A stretch of DNA of 6,524 bases, taken from positions 1-6,524 of the forward strand of contig JAAYNU010000064.1 of NCBI GenBank assembly GCA_012520695.1, written 5' to 3'. Both the position numbers and the translations under genes were made by a program. The notes beneath the pieces were generated by a model. That model did not search any database and was not told the origin of the DNA. It saw only the letters and a program-made list of their open reading frames with translations. Source of the stretch: Erysipelothrix sp. (GTDB taxonomy: Bacteria; Bacillota_I; Bacilli_A; Erysipelotrichales; Erysipelotrichaceae). This document shows positions 1 through 6,301 of the stretch, piece after piece (the first letter of the stretch is position 1; each line of letters begins with the position of its first letter).

Positions 1-36
1 GTGTTTTTTTAATTAACACAATGACGAATATTTCAT

Positions 37-51
37 TGATAAAGATTATCA
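37..51. promoter_or_regulatory. Fur-box-like palindrome upstream of the small membrane protein gene
   Basis: The sequence TGATAAAGATTATCA is a perfect 6-3-6 inverted repeat. From memory, the 7-1-7 Fur box of Bacillus is TGATAATNATTATCA, and this site matches it at 13 of 14 defined positions (A instead of T at position 7). The G and C near the ends favour Fur over PerR, whose box has T and A there. The site ends about 30 bases upstream of the likely -10 of the gene at 120, so it lies just upstream of the core promoter rather than over it. Binding of an iron-type regulator is inferred from the match alone. Confidence 0.5.
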
Positions 52-66
52 CGTTATTTCCACCCG

Positions 67-95
67 TTGATACACATACTGTGATAGAATAATAG
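67..95 (+). promoter_or_regulatory. Candidate sigma-A promoter for the small membrane protein gene
   Basis: An extended -10 (TGA followed by TAGAAT, 82-90) matches TGN-TATAAT with one mismatch and has no good -35 at normal spacing. An alternative reading uses TTGATA at 67-72 as -35 with a 17-base spacer to the poor -10 TAATAG at 90-95. Either would start transcription at about 97-102, leaving a short leader that contains the ribosome binding site AAAGGAGG at 105-112. Confidence 0.5.
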
Positions 96-119
96 TATAC
101 AAACAAAGGAGGAAACGAA

Positions 120-302
120 ATGAAAAAACTATTTCCACTTGCGATTATCGGTGCAGCAGTAGGTGCGGCAGGTTACTTCCTCAATCGCAATAATAAAAAT
201 CATGTAGAAAAAACCTTAAGTGCACTTGATGACCTAAGCGCATCTGCAGAAAATACAGTAACAGAATTTGCTGATGAATTATCAAAAGAAGACAGCGAAT
301 AA
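120..302 (+). CDS. Small single-pass membrane protein, function unknown (60 aa)
   Basis: I do not recognise a named family. The start is well supported: ATG is preceded by a near-perfect Shine-Dalgarno AAAGGAGG (105-112) with a 7-base spacer. The N-terminus has two lysines (residues 2-3), then a hydrophobic segment at about 4-21 rich in Gly and Ala (GAAVGAAG), which suits a signal anchor or tightly packed transmembrane helix. Residues 22-31 are polar and basic. The tail, from about 29 to 60, is acidic, Ala/Ser/Glu/Asp-rich and looks helical. This layout resembles small YtxH-like envelope or stress proteins, but there is no diagnostic motif. A cleaved signal peptide is less likely because no clear AXA site is followed by a secreted domain. 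The gene has its own promoter and terminator, so it is monocistronic. An upstream Fur-like palindrome (37-51) hints at metal-responsive control. Coding is very likely; function is unknown. Confidence 0.8.
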   Translation: MKKLFPLAIIGAAVGAAGYFLNRNNKNHVEKTLSALDDLSASAENTVTEFADELSKEDSE

Positions 303-324
303 AGATCTGTAATAATGAATGATT

Positions 325-356
325 AAGCCATTATTTTACAATAGTGGTTTTTTCTT
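325..356 (+). terminator. Rho-independent terminator after the small membrane protein gene
   Basis: The stem is AAGCCATTATT (325-335) paired with AATAGTGGTTT (340-350). It has 11 pairs including two G-U, a TTAC loop, and is followed by a T-rich run to 356. It lies 22 bases past the stop codon and separates the small gene from pepT. A second, weaker hairpin (308-317 with 329-340) overlaps its left arm. Confidence 0.85.
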
Positions 357-373
357 TGGATTTGGGCCATTTT

Positions 374-403
374 TTAGGTTAATACGCGCAAATATGTTAA
401 AAT
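374..403 (+). promoter_or_regulatory. Candidate extended -10 promoter for the pepT-ecf-truA operon
   Basis: TGT-TAAAAT at 395-403 is an extended -10 with five of six bases matching TATAAT. The only -35 candidate is the poor TTAGGT at 374-379 (18-base spacer), as often seen with extended -10 promoters. Transcription would start near 410, about 20 bases before the pepT start. No further promoter of this quality was seen before 5282, so it could drive everything from pepT to the gene ending at 5190. Confidence 0.55.
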
Positions 404-430
404 AATTGAGATAGATAAGTAGGTAAAATT

Positions 431-1663
431 ATGAAAAACACACTCATTGAGCGTTTAGTACGCTACACCAAAATAGATACACGATCGGACGGTTCAACAG
501 GACTCGTGCCATCGACTAAAAAACAATTTGAACTTGCGAAGATGCTCTACGAAGAATGCATCGACATCGGGCTCGATAAAGTAAAAATCGACGAGTACGG
601 TATTGTTACTGCACTTTTACCATCCAATACAGATAAAGATGTTCGCACAATCGGTTTCATCGCACACATGGACACAGCAGACTACAACTCAGAAAATGTA
701 TCCCCTCGCGTTATTGAAAATTACGATGGAAAAGACATCGTTTTAAATGCGGAACATAATATCATTACAGATGTTAAAACATTCCCAAATCTCAAAGACC
801 TTGAAGGTGGAACCCTCGTAGTTACCGATGGCCTCACACTTTTAGGCGCGGATGACAAAGCAGGGATTGCTGAAATTATGACAGCGATGGAGTTCCTACT
901 CGATAATAAGGACATTGAACACGGAGATATTCGCATTGCATTCACCATTGACGAAGAAATTGGTACTGGTGCAGATGCATTTGATGTCGAAGGATTCGAC
1001 GCAGATTTCGCATATACAGTCGACGGAACTGAACTGGGTGGTCTTGAATACGAAACATTCAATGCTGCAGAAACAGTCGTTACACTCAAAGGAATTTCAG
1101 TTCATCCCGGAAGTGCAAAAGACACTATGATCAACGCTAACGTATTGGTCAATGAGTACTTCTCACAATTACCAAGTGATGAGCGCGCTGAAACAACTGA
1201 AGGCTATGAAGGATTCTACCTTTTAACCGATACGATTTCTACGATTGAAGATGCTAAACTCACATTCATTCTAAGAGATCACGATATGGCTAAATTTAAT
1301 GCACGAAAAGAAATGATGAATACAATTGCTGATAAGATGAATGAAAAATATGCTTATCAAGCAGTTACTGTTGAAACTAAAGACAGTTACTATAATATGA
1401 GAAACATCATTGAAGAAGATATGAGTATTGTTGAACTCGCAAAAGATGCAATGAAGGCATCCGATGTTGAACCAATCATTTCTGCTGTTCGCGGTGGAAC
1501 TGATGGATCACGTCTGTCGTATATGGGACTTCCAACACCAAACCTTTTTACTGGTGCTCAATTTTTACACGGACGTCATGAACTCGCACATGTTGAATCT
1601 ATGATGAAAGCATGTGAAGTCATTATTAATATTGCTCATTTGAATACACAAGGGGAGTTGTAA
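431..1663 (+). CDS. pepT: Peptidase T, zinc aminotripeptidase (M20B)
   Basis: This is a cytosolic dizinc exopeptidase that removes the N-terminal residue from tripeptides, the last steps of peptide use. At 410 residues it has the usual family length, and the N-terminus (MKNTLIERL, RYTKIDTRSD) aligns with known PepT starts. The M20 metal and catalytic residues are all in place: HMDTAD with H79 and D81, GADDKAG with D141, DEEIG with E175-E176, YTVDG with D198, and H380 in FLHGRHE. The conserved RGGTDGS loop is at 354-360. The dimerisation (lid) domain typical of M20 enzymes would lie between about residues 205 and 320. The Shine-Dalgarno is modest (AGTAGG, 418-423). The gene lies only 2 bases upstream of ecfA1 and probably leads that operon. 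This pairing with the ECF module is less usual than rpoA-rplQ. Confidence 0.96.
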   Translation: MKNTLIERLVRYTKIDTRSDGSTGLVPSTKKQFELAKMLYEECIDIGLDKVKIDEYGIVTALLPSNTDKDVRTIGFIAHMDTADYNSENVSPRVIENYDGKDIVLNAEHNIITDVKTFPNLKDLEGGTLVVTDGLTLLGADDKAGIAEIMTAMEFLLDNKDIEHGDIRIAFTIDEEIGTGADAFDVEGFDADFAYTVDGTELGGLEYETFNAAETVVTLKGISVHPGSAKDTMINANVLVNEYFSQLPSDERAETTEGYEGFYLLTDTISTIEDAKLTFILRDHDMAKFNARKEMMNTIADKMNEKYAYQAVTVETKDSYYNMRNIIEEDMSIVELAKDAMKASDVEPIISAVRGGTDGSRLSYMGLPTPNLFTGAQFLHGRHELAHVESMMKACEVIINIAHLNTQGEL

Positions 1664-1665
1664 GC

Positions 1666-2493
1666 TTGAAACAGTTAAACGTAAAGAATTTATTGTTCTC
1701 ATACGACGATGAACACATCGCAGTCAACGATGTGTCTTTCAGTGTGAACAAAGGACAATACGTTACCATTATTGGACATAACGGAAGTGGTAAGTCGACA
1801 CTTGCTAAATTAATCATTGGACTGCTTCCATCAAAATCAGGAGAAGTCATCATCGATGACATGACCTTAACGGAAAAGAATGTCTATGAAATCAGAGAGA
1901 AAATCGCAATTGTTTTCCAAAACCCAGACAACCAATTCATTGGCGCAACTGTGCGCGATGACATTGCTTTTGGACTTGAGAACAGACAAGTCAAAAGTGA
2001 AGCAATGAATGATATCATTGTGGAATACTCAACAAAAACAGATATGAAAGATTACTTAGACCACGAACCAACAAAGCTTTCGGGTGGACAAAAACAACGC
2101 GTTGCGATTGCAGGAGCACTTGCTATGGCACCCGAACTCTTAGTCTTAGACGAAGCTACTTCAATGCTTGATCCAAAAGGACGCAAAGAAGTGAACGAAC
2201 TCGTAGGTAAGTTACACCTTGAATCAAAAATGACGATTCTATCCATTACGCATGACATTGAAGAAGTCAGCATGTCTGATTTTGTGATTGTTATGAATGA
2301 AGGAAAAATTGTATTACAAGGTACACCCCAAGAAATCCTTATGAAAACAAGTACGCTTGTTGATTTAGCCTTGGATGTTCCTTTCTCAGTTAAGTTTTAC
2401 AATGCAATGAAGAAACAAGGGATTACGTTATCGACTCCCTATGATATTGAAGGGATGGTCGAAGAACTATGTCAATTGAATTCAAAAATGTAA
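1666..2493 (+). CDS. ecfA1: ECF transporter ATPase EcfA1 (CbiO1)
   Basis: This is one of the two ATPases of the energy-coupling factor module. It hydrolyses ATP on the cytosolic face to power vitamin or metal uptake through EcfT and an S component. All ABC motifs are present: Walker A GHNGSGKST (37-45), Q-loop Q85 in VFQNPDNQ, signature LSGGQKQR (138-145), Walker B LLVLDEAT with D162-E163, D-loop SMLDP (166-170) and H-loop H196. DEATSMLDP and the NPDNQ Q-loop point to EcfA1 rather than EcfA2. The start is TTG at 1666, supported by AAGGGGAG at 1650-1656 with a 9-base spacer and by the family-typical N-terminus. It begins 2 bases after the pepT stop and overlaps ecfA2 by 25 bases. No substrate-specific S component is encoded nearby, as expected for a shared (group II) module. 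Confidence 0.95.
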   Translation: MKQLNVKNLLFSYDDEHIAVNDVSFSVNKGQYVTIIGHNGSGKSTLAKLIIGLLPSKSGEVIIDDMTLTEKNVYEIREKIAIVFQNPDNQFIGATVRDDIAFGLENRQVKSEAMNDIIVEYSTKTDMKDYLDHEPTKLSGGQKQRVAIAGALAMAPELLVLDEATSMLDPKGRKEVNELVGKLHLESKMTILSITHDIEEVSMSDFVIVMNEGKIVLQGTPQEILMKTSTLVDLALDVPFSVKFYNAMKKQGITLSTPYDIEGMVEELCQLNSKM

Positions 2494-3323
2494 GTTTCCA
2501 ATATGGCGCTAATTCACCATTCTCATTTGATGCACTTAAAGATGTCAGTGTGTCATTTGAACCGGGTAAAATCACAGCTGTTATTGGTTCTACAGGAAGT
2601 GGTAAATCCACGCTTGTTCAACACCTTAACGGTTTAAACAAACCAACTGAAGGCGAAGTTGTGATCTTTGATCATAAACTCATCGCTAATGAAAAACCAA
2701 AAGGCCTTAAAGCACTCAGATCTAAAGTAGGTCTTGTGTTCCAATTTCCTGAAATGCAATTATTCGAGGAAACAGTTTTCAAGGATGTAAGCTTTGGACC
2801 TTCTAACTTCGGTTTCACTGAAGAAGAAAGTTTAAAATCAGTTAAACAAGCCTTAACGCTTGTAGGTATTGATGAATCACTGTGGGAACGCTCACCACTT
2901 GACCTCTCAGGCGGTCAGAAGCGCCGTGTAGCGATTGCGGGCGTTATTGCATCTAATCCTGAGGTCTTAGTATTAGACGAGCCTACAGCGGGCCTAGACC
3001 CACAGGGAAGCAAGGATATGATGGCCTTGTTCCTTGGACTCAACCAAGAACACAATAAAACCATCATCATGGTAACTCATGATATGGATCATGTATTAAA
3101 CTATGCTGATAACGTTGTTGTGATGGATAAAGGTTCATGCATCTATCAAGGACCTGCGAAGGATTTCTTCAGTGACAAAGAACTCTTGAATAGTCTTGGC
3201 TTTGTGCTTCCTCGCATTCTACAACTGAAACACTTGTTGGAAGAAAAGGGATACACATTAAGTGAGAGCCTGGATCTTGATGTTCTCTCACAAGAAATTA
3301 AGAGAGGTCCAAGCCATGAATAA
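2469..3323 (+). CDS. ecfA2: ECF transporter ATPase EcfA2 (CbiO2)
   Basis: This is the second ATPase of the ECF module, forming an asymmetric heterodimer with EcfA1. Motifs are intact: Walker A GSTGSGKST (40-48), Q-loop Q92 in FQFPEMQLF, signature LSGGQKRR (146-153), Walker B VLVLDEPT with D170-E171, D-loop AGLDP (174-178) and H-loop H204. DEPTAGLDP and FQFPEMQLF are typical of EcfA2. At 284 residues it has normal length, with the usual C-terminal extension after about residue 225. The start MSIEFKNVSFQY fits the family. There is no strong Shine-Dalgarno: GAAGGGATGG at 2449-2458 is somewhat distant and GAAGAA at 2461 too close. The 25-base overlap with ecfA1 therefore suggests reinitiation by ribosomes finishing ecfA1. 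The 3' end overlaps ecfT by 8 bases. Confidence 0.95.
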   Translation: MSIEFKNVSFQYGANSPFSFDALKDVSVSFEPGKITAVIGSTGSGKSTLVQHLNGLNKPTEGEVVIFDHKLIANEKPKGLKALRSKVGLVFQFPEMQLFEETVFKDVSFGPSNFGFTEEESLKSVKQALTLVGIDESLWERSPLDLSGGQKRRVAIAGVIASNPEVLVLDEPTAGLDPQGSKDMMALFLGLNQEHNKTIIMVTHDMDHVLNYADNVVVMDKGSCIYQGPAKDFFSDKELLNSLGFVLPRILQLKHLLEEKGYTLSESLDLDVLSQEIKRGPSHE

Positions 3324-4113
3324 CTTTACTTTGGGGCGCTATGTCCCACTTGATTCAAAGATTCATCGCATTGATCCTCGATTCAAAATTATAACAATGT
3401 TGATTTTAATGACTGCAGTATTCCTAGCGGACTTCTATGGTTATGCGATTTTATTTGTGGTTCTCGCAACTGCGATTCTAATGGCAAAGCTAAGTTTCAA
3501 ATTTATTTTAAAATCAATGAAGCCAATGATGTTCATGCTTGTATTCTTATTCATCATTAACACACTGCTTCTAAGAGAAGGAACGATTGTTCTTCAAATT
3601 GGATCCTTTAAGATCTATTCAAAAGCAGTTATTCAAACACTCTTTATTGTAGGTCGTCTTGTTCTCATGATCATGGTTACAACACTACTTACTGCCACAA
3701 CGGCACCCCTAGACTTAACACTTGGGATTGAAGATCTTCTATCACCACTCAGACGCTTTAAAGTGCCTGCGCATGAAATTGCGATGATGATTTCAATTGT
3801 CTTCAGATTTATTCCAACTCTGATTGATGATACACAGCGCATCATGCAAGCACAAAGCAGTCGTGGTGTTGATTTAGATGAAGGAAAACTCACTGAGAAA
3901 GTATCGGGAATTATTTCAATGATTATTCCGCTCTTTGTTTCTTCGTTTCAACGTGCTGAGGATTTAGCGGATGCTATGGAAGCCCGTGGATACTATCCAG
4001 GTAAAGAAAGAACGCGATACAAACAACTTAAGATTCGTTTATCGGATTATGTTGCGCTCTTTATCTGTATTGCGGTTCTTGTAGCCGTAGTGATGGTGAA
4101 ACGATTTATATGA
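3316..4113 (+). CDS. ecfT: ECF transporter transmembrane scaffold EcfT
   Basis: This membrane protein joins the EcfA1/EcfA2 ATPases to interchangeable substrate-binding S components. I place the start at 3316 (MNNFTLGRYVPLDS), giving 265 residues, the normal length. It has GAGAGG at 3302-3307 with an 8-base spacer and the usual start preceding the conserved SKIHRIDPR (14-22). An in-frame ATG at 3262 would add 18 residues with no family counterpart and lie deep inside ecfA2. Hydrophobic segments lie at about 24-40, 42-57, 69-86, 104-127 and 243-262. The long cytosolic coupling region (about 130-240) carries the two Arg signatures that dock into the ATPases: SRG at 182-184 and ARG at 223-225. 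The RFKVPAHEIAMMISIVFRFIPTL stretch (147-169) is also typical. It overlaps ecfA2 by 8 bases and truA by 4. Confidence 0.95.
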   Translation: MNNFTLGRYVPLDSKIHRIDPRFKIITMLILMTAVFLADFYGYAILFVVLATAILMAKLSFKFILKSMKPMMFMLVFLFIINTLLLREGTIVLQIGSFKIYSKAVIQTLFIVGRLVLMIMVTTLLTATTAPLDLTLGIEDLLSPLRRFKVPAHEIAMMISIVFRFIPTLIDDTQRIMQAQSSRGVDLDEGKLTEKVSGIISMIIPLFVSSFQRAEDLADAMEARGYYPGKERTRYKQLKIRLSDYVALFICIAVLVAVVMVKRFI

Positions 4114-4871
4114 AATATAAAGTAACGCTTGCCTATGATGGATCAGAGTTTCTGGGTTGGCAAAAACAGTCCAGTGAGCGCAGTGTGCAAGAAGAACTCG
4201 AAACCATTCTAAGCAAGATTGCGAAAGAAGAGGTAAGGGTTCATGGATCGGGTCGTACAGACGCGAAGGTTCATGCGCTTGCTCAAACGTGTCACTTTGA
4301 GAGTGATGTTGATATGGACCATCATGCCTGGCGCCGTGCGCTTAATGCACTGGTTCCAAAGGATATCTATATCAAATTAGTTCAACGCGTCAACCATGAA
4401 TTTCATGCACAGTATCATACCTTATCTAAAACTTATGAATATCGATTGAATCAGGGTGAATACAATCCGTTCATGAGAAACTATGTTTATCAGTATGGTA
4501 AGAAGCTTGACACACAAGCGATTAGAGATCTCATGAAGATCTTCGTCGGTACTCACGACTTCACGAGTTTCAATGCAACGGAGCTTACTGTTGTAGAGAA
4601 TCAAGTAAGAACGATTGAATGGTTTAACCTAAACGAAGAAGATGATTTACTAATTTTTAGAATTAAGGGCAGTGGTTTTCTTCGCTACATGGTGCGCATG
4701 CTGATTGCTGCGTGTATTGAAGTGGGGCGTGGAAAACTGAGTGTTGAAGATGTTAATGACATGCTTCTCAAAAAAGACAAACGTGCTTTCGCTCGTAATG
4801 CGGAGCCATGTGGTCTTTATATGTGTGAAGTAGAGTATGAAGAAGGGTGGATTGAAGATGAATCAATTTGA
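4110..4871 (+). CDS. truA: tRNA pseudouridine(38-40) synthase TruA
   Basis: TruA isomerises uridines 38, 39 and 40 in the anticodon stem-loop of many tRNAs. At 253 residues it is a normal bacterial TruA. The N-terminal LAYDGSEFLGWQKQ (7-20) is the family signature. The catalytic aspartate is D51 in GSGRTDAKVHA (46-56), and KTYEYR (107-112) holds the conserved active-site tyrosine Y109. The C-terminal half has HDFTSF (149-154) and the SGFLRYMVRMLI block (188-199). One oddity: the usual RTDAGVHA reads RTDAKVHA, with Lys at residue 53. The catalytic Asp and flanking Arg are kept, so I expect activity. The ATGA junction with ecfT (4-base overlap) and the lack of a strong Shine-Dalgarno suggest translational coupling. 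The 3' end overlaps the next gene by 14 bases. Its position after ecfT is a conserved arrangement in Firmicutes. Confidence 0.95.
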   Translation: MKYKVTLAYDGSEFLGWQKQSSERSVQEELETILSKIAKEEVRVHGSGRTDAKVHALAQTCHFESDVDMDHHAWRRALNALVPKDIYIKLVQRVNHEFHAQYHTLSKTYEYRLNQGEYNPFMRNYVYQYGKKLDTQAIRDLMKIFVGTHDFTSFNATELTVVENQVRTIEWFNLNEEDDLLIFRIKGSGFLRYMVRMLIAACIEVGRGKLSVEDVNDMLLKKDKRAFARNAEPCGLYMCEVEYEEGWIEDESI

Positions 4872-5190
4872 AGTGATAATGCAACACAATCCTTATGAGG
4901 GAGAAGTAATAAGTCCAGAGACTCTGAACAAGCAAATCGATTTTGTTTGGGATGACTTTACGATTGATAACTATAACTTTTTAGTACTTTCATATAAAGA
5001 GAAACCTGCTTATATGCAACTTAAGATTGATGAAGAAGCCTTCTACGTCGTTGAAGTATTGAAGGATGAGGCTTTGTATCAACTGAAGCTTGATGAGCGC
5101 TCAACCGTGAAATCATTATTTAAAGGATATTACCTTGGGTTCGATTTGGATCTGTCTGTATTTAAGGACATAACGCGTCGAATTCATTAA
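4858..5190 (+). CDS. Hypothetical acidic cytosolic protein (110 aa), last gene of the truA operon
   Basis: I cannot name this protein. I choose ATG at 4858 (MNQFEVIMQH): it has an AAGGGTGG-type site at 4843-4850 with a 7-base spacer. The in-frame ATG at 4837 would consume that site and add only MKKGGLK. The result is 110 residues, with no signal peptide or membrane segment, rich in Asp, Glu, Tyr and Phe. It looks like a compact mixed alpha/beta domain: alternating strands around NYNFLVLSY (38-46), AYMQLKID (51-58) and AFYVVEVL (61-68), then an amphipathic helix VKSLFKGYYLGFD (84-96). The order FLVL, yMQ, yvVEv, LF..YY.G vaguely recalls Imm1-type immunity proteins, but this is only a remembered pattern and no toxin gene is adjacent. 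The 14-base overlap with truA indicates co-translation. A poor hairpin follows at 5243-5277. Confidence 0.8.
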   Translation: MNQFEVIMQHNPYEGEVISPETLNKQIDFVWDDFTIDNYNFLVLSYKEKPAYMQLKIDEEAFYVVEVLKDEALYQLKLDERSTVKSLFKGYYLGFDLDLSVFKDITRRIH

Positions 5191-5242
5191 TAAAAATAGG
5201 CACTAATTGTTCAAACTATTCATTATATTAAAATGTACTCAG

Positions 5243-5277
5243 AGTCACTTGTTAAGCATTCAAAAAGAAAAGTGATT
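5243..5277 (+). terminator. Weak inverted repeat, possible end of the pepT-truA operon
   Basis: AGTCACTT (5243-5250) can pair with AAGTGATT (5270-5277) including one G-U, across a 19-base loop, followed only by TTAC. The loop is long and the T-run is poor, so this is a doubtful terminator. It is the only hairpin seen between the stop at 5190 and the rplM promoter. If it fails, upstream transcription would run into rplM. Confidence 0.25.
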
Positions 5278-5281
5278 TACC

Positions 5282-5311
5282 TTGACACACAAGGGTATGA
5301 GGATATATAAT
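5282..5311 (+). promoter_or_regulatory. Consensus sigma-A promoter of rplM-rpsI
   Basis: TTGACA (5282-5287) and TATAAT (5306-5311) both match consensus exactly, with an 18-base spacer. An A-rich stretch just upstream (5262-5271) could act as an UP element. Transcription should start near 5317, so the mRNA leader is about 60 bases. Such strength suits a ribosomal protein operon. Confidence 0.9.
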
Positions 5312-5316
5312 AGTAG

Positions 5317-5376
5317 ACGGCACTTAATGCCAAATAGTAGCCCCGGAAGACTACTTTTGGAAAGAGGAAACAAATT
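5317..5376 (+). promoter_or_regulatory. Structured 5' leader of rplM-rpsI (L13-leader type)
   Basis: The mRNA leader can form two hairpins. Hairpin A is GGCA/TGCC (5319-5322 with 5328-5331, CTTAA loop). Hairpin B is a 10-pair stem: CCAAA-AGTAG (5330-5334 and 5336-5340, T5335 bulged) with CTACT-TTTGG (5351-5360), loop CCCCGGAAGA. They share C5330-C5331, so they compete at their junction. Hairpin B ends directly before the Shine-Dalgarno AAAGAGG (5361-5367). Low-G+C Gram-positives are known to carry an autoregulatory L13 leader at this place; the position, size and hairpin geometry agree. That L13 binds it is inferred, and I could not compare it with the family model. Confidence 0.7.
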
Positions 5377-5814
5377 ATGCGTCAAACAACAATGACCAAA
5401 CCAGCGGATGTTGTCCGCCAATGGTACATCGTCGACGGAACTGATATGACTTTAGGTCGTTTAGCATCAGCAGTCGCACATGTATTACATGGAAAACACA
5501 AAGTAACATATACACCTAACGTTGAAGGCGGAGACTACGTCATCGTCATCAATGCAGACAAAGTTGTTTATACAGGAGATCAAGAATACAAGAAATCCTA
5601 CTATAATCACTCATCATACCCAGGTGGTTTGAGAACACGTTCAATCAAAGTGATGAAGGACAAATATACTGTAGAATGGATCGAAAGAGCTATCCACGGT
5701 ATGTTACCACATACACGTTTGGGTGACGTACAACGTAAGCATTTATTCGTTTACAAGGATGGAAATCATCCACATGCAGCGCAACAACCGATTGCATTAG
5801 AAATTAAAGGGTAG
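5377..5814 (+). CDS. rplM: 50S ribosomal protein L13
   Basis: L13 is an early-assembling protein of the large subunit that binds 23S rRNA. At 145 residues it equals the Bacillus protein in length and starts the same way (MRQTTM versus MRTTPM), which supports ATG 5377 over the internal Met at residue 6. Shine-Dalgarno AAAGAGG is at 5361-5367 with a 9-base spacer. Conserved stretches include QWYIVD (15-20), TLGRLAS (25-31), [11 protein letters not shown] (39-49), [12 protein letters not shown] (52-63), YPGGLRTR (81-88), IHGMLP (106-111) and the C-terminal [16 protein letters not shown] (123-138). It is the first gene of the rplM-rpsI pair. It is probably controlled by its strong promoter and the hairpin leader, likely through feedback by L13. 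Only 8 bases separate it from rpsI. Confidence 0.97.
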   Translation: MRQTTMTKPADVVRQWYIVDGTDMTLGRLASAVAHVLHGKHKVTYTPNVEGGDYVIVINADKVVYTGDQEYKKSYYNHSSYPGGLRTRSIKVMKDKYTVEWIERAIHGMLPHTRLGDVQRKHLFVYKDGNHPHAAQQPIALEIKG

Positions 5815-5822
5815 GAGAAACA

Positions 5823-6230
5823 ATGACAACGAAAACTAAAAGCACTGTAACTTACTTAGGTACAGGTCGTCGTAAGACTTCTGTTGCTCGAGTTTACCTA
5901 ACTCCTGGAACAGGTGTGATTACGATTAATCATAAACCAATCGAAGTGCACTTGCCTTCGGAACTACTTCGTATGACAGTACGTTCACCATTTGAAACAA
6001 CTTCAACAGTTGATACGTTTGATGTTAAAGTTAACGTATTCGGTGGTGGTCTTACAGGTCAAGCGGGAGCAATTCGTCACGGGATTTCTCGTGCATTGCT
6101 AGAAGCTTCGGTAGATTACCGTCCAGCACTAAAAGCTGCAGGATTCTTAACACGTGATCCACGTGCTAAAGAACGTAAAAAACCAGGTCTTCGTGGAGCA
6201 CGTCGTGCACCACAATTCTCAAAACGTTAA
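5823..6230 (+). CDS. rpsI: 30S ribosomal protein S9
   Basis: S9 belongs to the head of the small subunit; its C-terminal tail reaches the P-site tRNA. The protein has 135 residues, about five more than the common 130, the extra ones at the N-terminus ([10 protein letters not shown] before [14 protein letters not shown]). The family core is clear: [20 protein letters not shown] (74-93), [15 protein letters not shown] (109-123), [11 protein letters not shown] (125-135) with the basic SKR end that contacts tRNA. The Shine-Dalgarno AGGAG (5813-5817) overlaps the rplM stop codon TAG (5812-5814), so the two genes are likely coupled. A strong terminator follows at 6254. Confidence 0.97.
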   Translation: MTTKTKSTVTYLGTGRRKTSVARVYLTPGTGVITINHKPIEVHLPSELLRMTVRSPFETTSTVDTFDVKVNVFGGGLTGQAGAIRHGISRALLEASVDYRPALKAAGFLTRDPRAKERKKPGLRGARRAPQFSKR

Positions 6231-6253
6231 TTTATATTATATGTTTTGTACTC

Positions 6254-6279
6254 AAAACCCACTATTCAGTGGGTTTTTT
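6254..6279 (+). terminator. Rho-independent terminator of rplM-rpsI
   Basis: A perfect 10-pair stem, AAAACCCACT (6254-6263) with AGTGGGTTTT (6268-6277), has an ATTC loop and a run of six T (6274-6279). It begins 23 bases after the rpsI stop codon. Confidence 0.95.
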
Positions 6280-6301
6280 GATGCTTAGAAATTATAGAAA
6301 A

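Noticed and set aside
1..19. Run of seven T after GTG at the window edge, possibly the right half of an upstream terminator
   Set aside because: The left arm would lie outside the window; the visible GTGTT/AACAC pairing has a 9-base loop and no T-run after it.
721..1089. Long reverse-strand open frame inside pepT, and similar ones inside the ecf genes
   Set aside because: They lie opposite clearly coding sequence, lack ribosome binding sites and give Ser/Pro-rich translations typical of antisense shadows.
3262..3315. Upstream in-frame ATG for ecfT adding 18 residues
   Set aside because: The extra residues have no family counterpart, and the ATG at 3316 has a well-placed Shine-Dalgarno and the conserved EcfT start.
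4837..4857. Earlier ATG for the gene after truA
   Set aside because: It would turn the likely ribosome binding site (4843-4850) into coding sequence, whereas 4858 is correctly spaced from it.
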